This document shows positions 11,901 to 19,830 of a DNA stretch of 64,000 bases, one piece after another. This DNA comes from Monarcha castaneiventris obscurior. Taxonomy: Eukaryota; Chordata; Aves; Passeriformes; Monarchidae. The stretch lies in assembly GCA_026261815.1 (NCBI GenBank), contig JAMPIT010000575.1, positions 37,673,501-37,737,500 of the forward strand, read 5' to 3'. The position numbers were made by a program, and so were the translations under genes. The notes beneath the pieces were generated by a model. It was not told where the DNA came from, did not search any database, and worked only from the letters and a program-made list of their open reading frames with translations. How positions within the stretch are numbered: the first letter of the stretch is position 1; each line of letters begins with the position of its first letter.

Positions 11901-14900
11901 GGCCACAGTGGTGTTCCTCCTCACCTCTTTGATAGCAAAGTATCTTACATGACTCTGCCAATGCAGGTGTTTCCAAGGGAGTGACAGGAGTTGTCTCATA
12001 GTAGGAGCTGTCAATTTGTCCATTAGCAATACTAAATACAGAAAGGAAGAAGATGCATTAGGTAAAATTCCCCCAGACTTCCATGCACTTTCTGCAGGAA
12101 GAGCAAAAGCCATGCATGTTCCATTCCACCCATATTCATAGACAACTGCTGAAGGCTCACACACACAAAGAGCGTACTGCAGTCCTAGAGTAATGGAGAC
12201 TGAAATCCTTGTTACAGGCATGCTCACAGCACAGGTGCCTAGTGTTATCTGTGGAGTAACTCGCCCCTGCTACAGTCTGGCTACAGTCTCCTCAGATAAA
12301 TCCCCTCCCCATTTCAAGGGCCAATGAGTTAAACAAGCCCCCTGGCAGACTGACATCGCCAAAACCTCTACCTCAGCTGGATGTTATGCTAATGGTGCAG
12401 CTACTCTCCATGTCATGATGGTTTAATGTCTCCTCAATCCCGGTCCTCACTTTGAAGGGCTTCAGAAATTCCCATGGTTAGCCCAAGGACCTGAGAGTTT
12501 AGAGAGCTCCCAAGTAGGTTATCAAAAGGCCAATAAATATTGCACTTGCATTCTAAGAGCTGTGTTGTCTTCTAACAACCCTGGGTTAGTTGGGGCTTGG
12601 GTTTGTTTAATAAGCACAAAAACAAAACAGAAAAAAACCAATCAAACAAGAAAAGAAATTAAAGAAAAGAAATTAAAGAAAAGAAATTAATTAAATTGGT
12701 TCTCCAGACCAAGGCTGCTGTACAGAATGGTGCATTAACACAACATTTATACTGTGCCAGAAGCCTGGAGGGAAGGAATGAGCACCACATGATGTTAGAG
12801 CAATCTTCAAACATGCTTTATTCCTAAAGGAACCACAGTTTAAACAGGCTCCCTTCTTTCCTGCTTCCCATCAATGCAGGTTGCCAGAAGGGGCAGGGGA
12901 AAGAGAAACAAAGTCAAGATCCAGTGACAAGAGTTCATAGGCAATTGTTTATAGCTAGACAAGGCATGCTCACAAGCATAATGCAGTACATTCACCCATC
13001 CCTTGGCTACCATCACTGTGAAAGAGGGCTTTTTTCCACAGCCTAGTTAAGCACACAGGGGATATCAGATCCCCTCTGAAACAAAAGGCAAGTAGTTGCT
13101 GCTAATGAGTACAATGGAACTTGGAAGCACACAGGTGGAAGGGAGAACGTTTTCCTCGACTTCTAAATCTACTCTTGACATGGAAAGAGATATATCAGAA
13201 GACATCACTGAGCTCAGCTTCTACAAAGCTCTCAGTACCTCATTAAACCCTCCTGCTGTTACCAAAAAGGGATGTACATCAGCACAGACATTCAGAGAAT
13301 GCAGTTGTTGTTTTAATAAGGATGTAAAACATTTACACATATTTTTGAACCATTTTGGTCAAAGCTTGATATGTGTAGTTTCCCACATCTGGCTCAGGAA
13401 AAACAGCACCATAGTGAAGAAGAAGCTGAATGGTTTTCTTATTCCCAGAACCAGTGGCAACTGTAAGAGGGGTCCTAGGGCATCCAAGAGATAAGAGCAA
13501 ATACATCAGCTTCTACAAACTTTGCATAGCCAATACTTTAATTCCTCTTTGCTCCTTAAAAAGTTCATTTCCCCTCTCCTACAGGCAGGGTGAAAGCACA
13601 GCCAAATGCCTACAAGGGTCAGAGAATTCAGGTTGGTGGGACCTTGGGAGGTCTCCAGGACAACCACCTGCCCAGAGAAGACTCAGGGCCTGTGTGCCTG
13701 CGTGTGTACACACGCGTGGGCATGTGGCACTGCAAACAATGCTTTCTTGCAGTCCTCAGCATGGAAATCGCCCCCGAAGAAAGCGAGCAGCCAAGCACAG
13801 GTCTGCTTTCACACAGGACATCCTTCTGGGCAACTCCTGGTCCTTTTTCAAAGCTCATTCTTATGCCTCCCCTCAATCCAACTCGAACATTGCTAAGGAG
13901 TCCCACACTCACTTTTGGCAAACCCTTTACCTGGAAACATTATCCTGAGCATTCACATCAGCTCCTTTTTGAAGAAGGAACCTGACCATTTCTTCACGGT
14001 TTTCAGTGATTGCAAGAATAAGCGGAGTGTATCCAAACTGAAAGGAGAAGTCATCTCTCTTAGAAAAACAGAGAGAAGTTGAGCAAGCTGACTTGGGAAG
14101 AGGAGCTTTACACAAAGTCCAAGCTTACTTCATTCTTAGCATCAATATCTGCACCGTGCTCAAGTAACAGCTCCACTAGAGATTTGCTAGAACCCATGAC
14201 AGCAAAGTGAAGGGCGGTGTTACCGCTCACGCCTCTGAGGTCATGGTTGGCACCGTGTTCCAGCAGAATGGCTGCACAGTCCCCATGCTGGTGCTCTACT
14301 GCCTGGAAACAAGACACAAAGGAGGAGTAACTTCCAACATCTATGTTCCTCCCTGTCAGAACTCCCACATCTTCCCAACACTGGAAAGTATGAGCATCTT
14401 CAAAGATTAGAGAACATATGCCCCTTCTGCATACCTTCATTAGTGGTGACTGATTGAATTTGTCACAAGGGTTGAGCTTGCACTTCTTTTCTACTAGAAA
14501 CTGAACAACATCTGCATGGCCATTTATGCAAGCAAGATGCAGGGGAGTCCTAGAAATTAAACATACTCAGTTGTCCTGGATTAAGCCCAGATGGCAATTA
14601 AGCACCATGCAGCCACTTGCTCACACCCTCTCCCTCCCCACCCCAGTGGAACTGGGAGGAGAATCAAAAGTAAAACTTTTAATAACAATTAAATTAAAAC
14701 AGCTTGATAAATAGAACAAAGGAAATAAATATAATAATAACAAATTAAAAATCCCAAGAAAAACCTGTGATGTACAATACAGTTGCTCACAACCCACTGA
14801 CTGATGCCAAATCCCATTCCAGAATGTTGACCTGGCTATGCTCCCTCCCAGCTTTTTGTGTACTTTCTCACTGGCAAAGCATGAGACACTGAAATGTTCT

Positions 14901-16313
14901 TGACTTAGGGTAAACACTGCTTAGCAATGGAGGACGTGTTCGTGTACAGAGAGTGCAGAATCAGTGTGTGCCCCTGGGTTTTCCTCCCCATCAGTCCTGC
15001 ACCAATTTTATCCCAGAGACTGACAGGGTGGGACTTCTACAGCACTGGGAAGGCTGTGCCGTCTTTCTGTGAATCCATGCCCTGCTAAACCAAGCTGCTC
15101 AGTCTGGCAGCCGGAAAGGTTCTGTCTCTGCTTGAATGAAGGCCAGATGAGCTCCACAGAATCATCAAATCTTTGTATGGTTTGGGCTGGAAGGGACTTT
15201 AAAGATCATCTAGTTCCAACCCCCTGCCATAGGCAGGGACACCTTCCACTAGACCAGGTTGCTCAGAGCCCCATCCAGCCTGAACACTTGGATGAACAAG
15301 GGTGGGACAAGAAGAAGATCAAGTACAGGGCCCAGGCTGGCAGAGCAGGGCAGGGCAGGGCAGGGCAGAGCAGAGGGGGGCTTTCACTGTCTCCTATTCC
15401 AGCTCAGGCAGGGCTCCTATAAGGCTGGTGCTCTGGGGCTGGCCCTATTGCCAGGCACAATGCTGGGCTTGGCTGTCTCTTCCAGCCAGGATGGGTGTGT
15501 TCTCTGCAAAATTGGGTTTGTAACCTGGTGTGCAACAAGCCAATAATTACACACTTGAGAGAGACACTGATTATGTGTTTCAGAGTTACATGTGCCTGGG
15601 TGCTCAGTGCTATTTCATAAATCAAGCACACCCCACCGGACTTTCCATGCTATTATTTATACCTAGAAGTTCAGAATTAATAACTTTCCAAGTACAGCCC
15701 CTCTACTATGATTGGTTAATAGTTTCCATACAAGTTATATAATCACAGCTAACTTCTATGCATGCCTAGCAGAGGGGTCTTCACCTTGGGTCTTTTAACC
15801 TGTAAGTGTAAATTTTAGTCTTATAATGATCACAATACAGCTATAGGATACATGGACCTTGAGTCTTCTGCCAAATTGGCAATGTATATACATAGAAATA
15901 CATCAACATCTTGATTTACTACAGCCTTAAAGCCTGCTAGTTCCAGGATGTCCTTCACTAAGGGATGCTAACTGCTGTCTGTTCTACTGACACAACAGTA
16001 TCTTGATTTACGACATCCTTAGAGGTTGTTAGTTCCAGGATGTCCTTGGCTAAGGGATACTAGCTGCTGCCTGTTCCACTGATGGTCTGCTTTCTTGCTG
16101 CTTAGGCTTGAAAGTAGGCAAAACACATACATTAAAAAACCACCCTGACTTTAGATAATTGTGATAAATTCCACATTTTGAACAGGCTGCTGTCAGCCCT
16201 TACTGCTTGTCCCGGTTGTAGCCATTGATGCGGTGTTTGTTCAGCCACCAATGCTGCCGCAGCCGGGCCAGGTCTGCGTTGGCGGCCGCGCTGTGCAGGT
16301 CCACCAAGGCCAT
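2816..16313 (-). CDS. Ankyrin-repeat protein with tandem two-exon module array (ANKRD26/ANKRD7/POTE-like), 23 exons, 771 aa
   Basis: Hand-joined gene model. Coding exons, in transcript order, end at the AG/GT borders given in the exon entries. The spliced length is 2316 nt (771 codons plus stop), all 22 introns are GT-AG and every phase matches. Residues 38-70, 71-103, 104-136, 137-169 and 170 to about 200 are five ankyrin repeats with the usual TPLHLA and LLxxGAD motifs. They resemble the N-terminal ankyrin block of ANKRD26, ANKRD7 and POTE proteins, which act as cytoplasmic or membrane-associated scaffolds. Residues 244-644 come from seven two-exon modules and match no domain I know. Residues 671-730 are rich in Lys, Glu and Leu and may form a short coiled coil. 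The long C-terminal coiled coil of mammalian ANKRD26 is absent. The ATG at 16313 was chosen for its Kozak context (G at -3, G at +4) and its CpG island; upstream in-frame sequence is open but shows no ATG for 41 codons. Function is unknown beyond protein-protein binding by ankyrin repeats. The family call is firm; the exact orthologue is not. Confidence 0.8.
3209..3701 (-). mobile_element. Solo LTR of an avian endogenous retrovirus
   Basis: Ends are TG...CA (plus-strand tgtcatggtttag to aaccaggaca). On the minus strand it starts TGTCCTGGTTCTGGCC, a well-known avian LTR start, and holds a long purine tract (plus-strand pyrimidine tract near 3540-3600). No clear target duplication. It lies in the ankyrin gene's last intron. 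Confidence 0.65.
3541..3600. repeat. Polypyrimidine low-complexity tract
   Basis: Almost pure C/T on the plus strand, inside the solo LTR. Confidence 0.8.
4269..4403 (-). CDS. Ankyrin gene exon 22 (coiled-coil-like)
   Basis: Acceptor tttccttag, donor ACG|gtatgg. Its 45 codons in phase 0 are rich in Lys, Leu and Glu (ARQKLDKILKKNSLEE; KEQKLILKKLELVE), suggesting one or two amphipathic helices, possibly a dimerising coiled coil. Confidence 0.64.
4485..4980 (+). mobile_element. CR1 LINE 3' fragment, diverged
   Basis: Sense copy with the order of CR1 landmarks: gaggaccacaaagatg, then ggctgagggacttggg, a region like the usual dacaggacaagggg, and a final ctggaggtgttc. Many substitutions suggest an old copy. 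It lies in intron 21 of the ankyrin gene. Confidence 0.7.
5144..5221 (-). CDS. Ankyrin gene exon 21
   Basis: Acceptor gcttgcttag, donor CAG|gtgact. Its 78 nt in phase 0 encode LPTLQGEDLPLKVDSSTQTD and an acidic end. It is not part of the module family. The call rests on splice sites and frame. Confidence 0.6.
5365..5414 (-). CDS. Ankyrin gene exon 20 (module 7, short a-type exon)
   Basis: Acceptor tctattgtcag, donor GAG|gtacgt. Its 50 nt encode ARAEQNEHFISSSENE, the shortest and last a-type exon of the array. The WDSE ending has become SENE. Confidence 0.66.
5543..5645 (-). CDS. Ankyrin gene exon 19 (module 7, b-type exon)
   Basis: Acceptor aaattatgcag, donor AAAG|gtaatt. A 103-nt b-type exon encoding TDSKGRRKVSASVWCPVED and ending with RSAAVEHSK. 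Confidence 0.7.
6231..6379 (-). CDS. Ankyrin gene exon 18 (module 6, expanded a-type exon)
   Basis: Acceptor cttttcttag, donor GAG|gtacct. At 149 nt it is the longest a-type exon. It contains three 42-nt tandem repeats, each coding 14 residues of the pattern VLxPAGEAxKKEDR, then the standard DFPWDSE ending. The expansion is inside one exon and keeps the frame. Confidence 0.72.
6256..6375 (-). repeat. Coding minisatellite, three 42-nt units
   Basis: Three tandem 42-nt units in exon 18 start GTCTTGGAACCAGCA, GTCTTGCAACTAGCA and GTCCTGCCACCAGCA and each end near AAGGAAGA. Unit length is a multiple of three, so copy-number change keeps the frame. Confidence 0.75.
6494..6596 (-). CDS. Ankyrin gene exon 17 (module 6, b-type exon)
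   Basis: Acceptor aattacacag, donor AGAG|gtaatt. A 103-nt b-type exon encoding TDSEGEGQVLAPIQLPVAG and ending with HSAAVELSR. Confidence 0.7.
7174..7232 (-). CDS. Ankyrin gene exon 16 (module 5, a-type exon)
   Basis: Acceptor ctattcttag, donor GAG|gtatgt. A 59-nt a-type exon encoding VLQPAGGAGEHDDSPWDSE, six bases shorter than the 65-nt form with frame kept. Confidence 0.69.
7350..7452 (-). CDS. Ankyrin gene exon 15 (module 5, b-type exon)
   Basis: Acceptor aattacacag, donor AAAG|gtaatt. This 103-nt exon differs at its start (PFSEIVEEVFAG in place of TDSEGEG) but keeps HPAAD and HSAAAEHSK. Confidence 0.69.
8033..8097 (-). CDS. Ankyrin gene exon 14 (module 4, a-type exon)
   Basis: Acceptor atctttgttag, donor CAG|gtacct. 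Its 65 nt encode VLPAAEGEEKKEDNDFSW then DSQ, an acidic a-type exon. Confidence 0.7.
8214..8316 (-). CDS. Ankyrin gene exon 13 (module 4, b-type exon)
   Basis: Acceptor aattacacag, donor AAAG|gtaatt. A 103-nt b-type exon encoding TDSEGEGEVSASVQLPAAN and ending with SAAVECGK. The intron before it carries an 883-bp GC-rich insertion. Confidence 0.7.
8617..9511. mobile_element. 883-bp GC-rich insertion with 6-bp target duplication, unclassified
   Basis: It interrupts the intron shared by the other modules. AATCTG occurs at 8617-8622 and 9506-9511, on either side of sequence with no counterpart in the other copies. On the minus strand the insert has a TATAAAAGG box near 9480, an AATAAA soon after, a 25-bp tandem duplication at 9306-9355 and an A-rich end near 8625. 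This suggests a retroviral LTR plus leader, or another retroposed sequence, but its ends are not TG...CA. The open frames inside are a by-product of high GC content. Confidence 0.5.
9306..9355. repeat. 25-bp tandem duplication inside the GC-rich insert
   Basis: CATCTCTTCTCCCCCCTTTG followed by CACCC occurs twice in direct succession. Confidence 0.85.
9812..9873 (-). CDS. Ankyrin gene exon 12 (module 3, a-type exon)
   Basis: Acceptor tcttttgttag, donor AAT|gtacct, slightly weaker than the AAG or GAG used elsewhere. Its 62 nt encode an Lys/Glu-rich run (GVQKKEEKRSLCNPN). It is a close copy of exon 8. Confidence 0.62.
9991..10093 (-). CDS. Ankyrin gene exon 11 (module 3, b-type exon)
   Basis: Acceptor aattacacag, donor AGAG|gtaatt. 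A standard 103-nt b-type exon encoding TDSKSQGKASVNVQLPAAN and ending with SAAVEHSR. Its downstream flank is nearly identical to that of exon 17, although the exons themselves differ strongly. Confidence 0.7.
10685..10749 (-). CDS. Ankyrin gene exon 10 (module 2, a-type exon)
   Basis: Acceptor gtgttcctag, donor GAG|gtacct. Its 65 nt encode ILQPAGGEAKKEYAYSAW then DSE, the standard a-type pattern (VLxPAGGEAKKED, then WDSE). Confidence 0.7.
10857..10947 (-). CDS. Ankyrin gene exon 9 (module 2, b-type exon)
   Basis: Acceptor aattacacag, donor AAAG|gtaatt. Its 91 nt are 12 shorter than the standard 103-nt b-type exon. It encodes a basic stretch (KVRCPARKRSRVGVYSVA). It enters in phase 0 and leaves in phase 1. 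Confidence 0.68.
11530..11582 (-). CDS. Ankyrin gene exon 8 (module 1, a-type exon)
   Basis: Acceptor tcttttgttag, donor AAG|gtactt. Its 53 nt encode an Lys/Glu-rich run (HYRAEKKEEKHSLCNPK). It is nearly identical to exon 12, as is the surrounding intron, showing recent duplication or conversion. Confidence 0.66.
11700..11795 (-). CDS. Ankyrin gene exon 7 (module 1, diverged b-type exon)
   Basis: Acceptor atttcttag, donor AGAG|gtaattt. It is the most diverged first exon of the seven modules. It keeps the same donor context and a CPAADxx-like core (GPAADQHKARVL), but enters in phase 1 rather than phase 0, so it marks the boundary of the duplicated array. Confidence 0.66.
11949..12031 (-). CDS. 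Ankyrin gene exon 6 (linker)
   Basis: Acceptor gtatttag, donor TCAT|gtaaga. Its 83 nt supply a Thr/Pro-rich linker (ETTPVTPLETPALAES) between the ankyrin block and the module array. It enters in phase 2 and leaves in phase 1, matching both neighbours. There is no domain homology, so the call rests on splice sites and phase. Confidence 0.65.
12652..12693. repeat. AAAGAAATTAAAG-type short tandem repeat
   Basis: The unit aaagaaattaaag repeats about three times with small changes, within an A-rich stretch. Confidence 0.65.
12780..13085 (-). mobile_element. LTR-like segment
   Basis: On the minus strand a promoter-like half is followed by TTCCTTTAGGAATAAAGCATG (poly(A) signal) and an R/U5-like tail, a layout seen in avian LTRs. 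Ends are not defined. It lies in intron 5 of the ankyrin gene. Confidence 0.3.
13337..13474 (-). CDS. Ankyrin gene exon 5 (ankyrin repeat 5, C-cap)
   Basis: Acceptor gatgccctag, donor TATGT|gtaaat. It opens with the second half of an Arg codon, then TPLTVATGSGNKKTIQLLL and HYGA, a fifth and slightly diverged ankyrin repeat, followed by a tail that caps the stack. The donor is usable but not ideal. If it is not used, the frame ends two codons later (GTG TAA), giving an ankyrin-only protein of about 215 residues. Confidence 0.75.
13931..14037 (-). CDS. Ankyrin gene exon 4 (ankyrin repeat 4)
   Basis: Acceptor tttcag, donor CCAG|gtaaag. It encodes YTPLILAI and FLLQKGADVNAQDN, a canonical ankyrin repeat. 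Its 107 nt enter in phase 0 and leave in phase 2. Confidence 0.86.
14129..14302 (-). CDS. Ankyrin gene exon 3 (ankyrin repeats 2 and 3)
   Basis: Acceptor cttgtttccag, donor GAA|gtaagc. Its 58 codons in phase 0 carry AAILLEHGANHDLRG and LVELLLEHGADIDAKNE, the second helices and turns of ankyrin repeats 2 and 3. No stops or frameshifts. Confidence 0.87.
14435..14549 (-). CDS. Ankyrin gene exon 2 (ankyrin repeat 1)
   Basis: Acceptor aatttctag, donor AAG|gtatgc. It encodes TPLHLACINGHADVVQFLV and the start of repeat 2, a near-consensus ankyrin repeat closely resembling ANKRD26/POTE repeat 1. Its 115 nt enter in phase 2 and leave in phase 0. Confidence 0.85.
15157..15298 (-). mobile_element. CR1 LINE 3' terminus
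   Basis: Antisense copy: gaatcatcaaatctttgtat, then ggctggaagggactttaaag, gatcatctagttccaacccc and ccttccactagaccaggttg, which is the end of CR1. In intron 1 of the ankyrin gene. Confidence 0.88.
15340..15373. repeat. GGGCA short tandem repeat
   Basis: cagagcagggcagggcaggg continues as an array of (GGGCA) with small changes next to the CR1 end. Confidence 0.75.
15908..16085. repeat. 92-bp imperfect tandem duplication
   Basis: The segment starting atcttgatttactacagcct at 15908 recurs at 16000 as atcttgatttacgacatcct. Both contain gttccaggatgtcctt and end near ctgttc-actga. Just upstream of the 5' splice region of intron 1. Confidence 0.75.
16204..16313 (-). CDS. Ankyrin gene exon 1 (start codon)
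   Basis: It starts at an ATG with strong Kozak context and encodes MALVDLHSAA onward, the capping helix before the first ankyrin repeat. The donor is GCA|gtaagg. It ends after two bases of a Gln codon (phase 2), which exon 2 completes. The exon is GC-rich and lies inside a CpG island. Confidence 0.78.
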
Positions 16314-16575
16314 GGCTCGGGGCTCGGCGGCCTCGGGCTGGGCTCGGCAGGCACAGGAGGTGCCGGGCGGCTGCGGGGCCGGGATCCGCAGGTCCGAGAG
16401 GCGAGGGGCGGTGCGAGAGCGGCGGCTGAGTCCCAACGGGCCCGGGCAGCGGCCGTGGAACCGCCCGGGCCTGACCCGCGGGCCTGGAGGGCCTCACCCG
16501 CCCCGGGCACGGCCGGCCCCGGCGGGGAGCGGGGAGCGGCGCCAGCGCAGCCCGCGGTACCACTGCCACAGCCCG
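16215..16575 (-). promoter_or_regulatory. CpG-island promoter and 5' UTR of the ankyrin gene
   Basis: Very GC- and CpG-rich stretch around the first coding exon, with several GGGCGG/GGCCCG-type boxes, set in AT-rich flanks. No TATA box is visible in a suitable position, as expected of a CpG-island promoter. The transcription start cannot be placed from sequence. Confidence 0.6.
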
Positions 16576-16799
16576 GCCCTCAGCTGGGACTGCTCTTTCT
16601 CAGAAAGTCTGAAGAAGTATGTGCTGTAATTATGTTAGCCCGGATGAAAAAAACCCCCAAAAATCCCCCTGACGTACTGCTGGTTCCCAGGAGACTGCGT
16701 TTTCCCATCGGCACACAGTGTTCTGGAGAAAACCTCTTCCCGTTTCCTCTCAACCCAGGGCAGGCTTTTGAATAGGAGGCAGACTGGAAGTCTCCCATG

Positions 16800-19560
16800 G
16801 TTTACCATACCCTAATCCCAGCAATCAATAGTTAGCTGTTTTTCTATCCTCTTCAATCCATTGATCATTTTATGTTAAAACATTAGCTAATTAATGACTA
16901 CCTTTGAACACCAGAGTTAGACTCATTAAGTTCATTTTAAATAAATCAATAACAGAGACAAAATTCCTGTTGGTTTGGGCAGCCTTTAAAAGTGCTAATT
17001 TAGAAAATGAGTTTTCAATGGCTCCATTCTAGCAGTTGGCAAGAACTCAAAAAATAAGATGAGCCTCAATTGGGGCCATAAACACTTTTATAGAAACACT
17101 AAGGTCAGATTTTCAAGGGAATTCAGCACCCCAAATTCCCAGCCTTTTAAAAAACCTGCCTACTCTCTGGGCACTAAAATACCTTACTTTAGAGGCAAAA
17201 ACCCTGAGCCCTCTATCACGAGCAGGAGGGGGCTGTTCACTACATATTCATGAACAAAGAGAAAACAAATAATTTTCCAAGGAGAAAGCCATTTTAAGGA
17301 ATGATTTTGCATTTCCTCTTCTATCTATTAGAAAAAAACAGTGGAAAGCAGGTGGAAGAAAACTGCAAGGAGAGAAAATAACCCTTTAGGGAAATGCTAA
17401 TACCCAACATATATACTGATTTTTTTTTTCCACCTAAAAGGTCATTGTAAAGACTATAATAATATAAATGAAAGATTAAAGTCTTGATTGCTTAAATACC
17501 TAAGTGCTAAATGCTGTTAATGGGAACAATATGTCTAACTGCTTTTTCTAACCCTTTTCATGCATGATTTTCAAATTATGTGGTAAAAGTTCATCACAGC
17601 CAAATGCAAGGACCCCCACTGGGGAGGGGAATGAGTTAGGCCACTGGTTGGTTATAAAATAATTCCCTAGTAATTTAGCATCGAGGAACAATTAACATCC
17701 ACAAATAATCAGGAGCCAGATTTTGACTACGTACGTGAAAGTCAGAGCCCTTAACTGTGTTCTTTTGTGCCTGAAAAGAAGGCATGGACTTTGCGTGCTA
17801 GCTTCTCAAAAGCTTGAAAAACAGGCAAGACCACAGAGTCTTTTCCTTGCATGGATTAATGTTCACCAGTTACACCAGTAGAAGTTGTTCTAGTGGATGT
17901 GATGGACTCACTTATAGGGATTGTATCAGCAAGCAGTATGGAGAAATGCACCCCACTGCAATGGCTGTTACTCTGTGTCCCCTAGAGACACCCTGCCAGA
18001 GCCAAAGTGCCACCCAAATATTGTCTTGTTTCACTGAATGCCATAAACAGTGCTACAATAATTATCCAGACTGGAGGCAATTCCATTCACTCAATCTTGA
18101 GTTTCATTCACACAGCCTAGTCTAAAGCACATCTTTGTAAATGCTGTGTTTGATGCTATCCCAGCACACTGTCCAGCCAGCATTCAGAATTAAGAGTGCT
18201 AATTGAAATAACAAGTGAAAATCCCAGTTACTTTTAACGCCTCCTGATGATTTGGGTGGGTCACATGGTGGTTCTCTGCTGCAAGTAATTGGCTTGTTGC
18301 AGGGAAATAGACACTTAGAAATAGAAATGGCATAGGCCATTCCACCTGATTATTAGCACACTGGTCATTACCACAACTTGAAAGCATTTAGATGTGCAAG
18401 TAACTGGATATTGCTGTCAAACCTCCAGCATAGTCACTGGGTATTGTGTAGGAACACAGGAGCTTTCATATTTAGCACGTGACAAAAAAAAATCTGCTCT
18501 CACTACCCTGCTGTATGTAATGTTCCCTGATTCTAACAGTGCATCCCATCACCAATGTTTTCCAGTTTTCACTGGTATAGCTCAAAGAAAGCAGCAGGAT
18601 TTGCTCCTAGTCATCACCTGAGTCTGTTACTGATTGTCATAAGATTTCATCTGTTTAATGAACAGATTAGCTCTGTGCATTGGAATTACTCTACACTTTT
18701 AATCAGAGAATTTATTTATTATTCTCAGAGCATCAGAAGTAATAATTTATATGATTTTTTGCTCTTTTATCCCTTATAATCCTTCTTCACCTCATTCCAG
18801 AAATGCATTTCCTTCTGAAATTTGCACCCTAAGTTCTTCTGGGACCATCCACAGAGTACCAAGCTCATAAAGAGCACAACATCAGCCTTGATATTTTTCT
18901 TCACTGTAGACAAAACTAATATGACTGTTTAGTATTTTTCATCACTTGCATACCAATAGAGTATCTGTTCTTGTGTATTAGTCCCTGGGTGATTTTATCT
19001 GCCCTCTTTATTCACATTCCTTCCCAGGCTTTTGAATTATCTGATTGTAATAACTGTGCAGGCTGGGATCCCTCTATTCCAGGCCTCCCTGGGATGCACA
19101 AGCATTGGGAGATGCTTGCTCTCAGGACATAGCCTGTTGCATAATTATTTATGCAACTCCTTAGCTGCTAACTACGTCTTGTCTTTTCCAACCACTTCTG
19201 TTTCCGAAGGAACTTCCATCATGTACTTATCTCCATGGTTTGAAGCTCAAAGAACATTAGCTCCCTAATGTTGCTGGTGGGATAAATACTGCAATTGCCT
19301 TTCAGCCAGAAACAGTCCCAAGAAGAGAAGCTCACAGAAGTTGGCAGAGAGGGTGGTTACAAACGTCCTCAGGGCCAGGTCACAGTCTCACAGCACTTTC
19401 CTTCCATCAGTGTACAAGAAAAAGACATTTTGGAGAGCAAGTGTCACTATCACAAGACACTTTCCTGATTTGGGTCCCTTTCTGCCTGTAGACAGCCCTG
19501 TGCTTTTCTCTAAACCATCTTTAAGAAAATACTCAAGTAAAGTTGGGACACAAGTTACTT
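16800..19560. other. Gene-free AT-rich sequence
   Basis: I see no exon or complete mobile element here apart from one half of the 123-bp direct repeat pair. Confidence 0.45.
17541..17663. repeat. 123-bp dispersed direct repeat, copy 1
   Basis: It matches 22321-22443 without gaps (constant offset of 4780 bp), including gttcatcacagccaaatgca and ggaatgagttaggccactg. It ends in attggttataaaat-like sequence. The family is unknown to me. Confidence 0.8.
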
Positions 19561-19564
19561 AGGT

Positions 19565-19830
19565 AAAACTGGCAGTACTGAGCTGCTGCAGGACACCGCA
19601 GGAGTGGCTGGTTGGCTCCGAACAACCATGTGGGGAAGTGGTGGGATACCAGGGGAAGCCGTGCATGGGTGGAGTGGTGCCCCCTGCCCCGTGTGTGTGC
19701 ATGGCCAGCCCTGCTGCCCACACCACCAGGAACAGCCCAGCTCTGCTGGAAGCGCAGGAGCAAGATTCCAGTGCTGGAATTAGCATAGGCTTGCCTGGTA
19801 GAGGACCGCGGGCATAATACAATAATAAAA
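19565..19830. other. GC-rich island of unknown origin
   Basis: A GC-rich block in AT-rich surroundings, with AATAAA on the plus strand near 19825. Short frames on the minus strand are open but resemble nothing I know. It could be a retroposed fragment. Confidence 0.3.
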
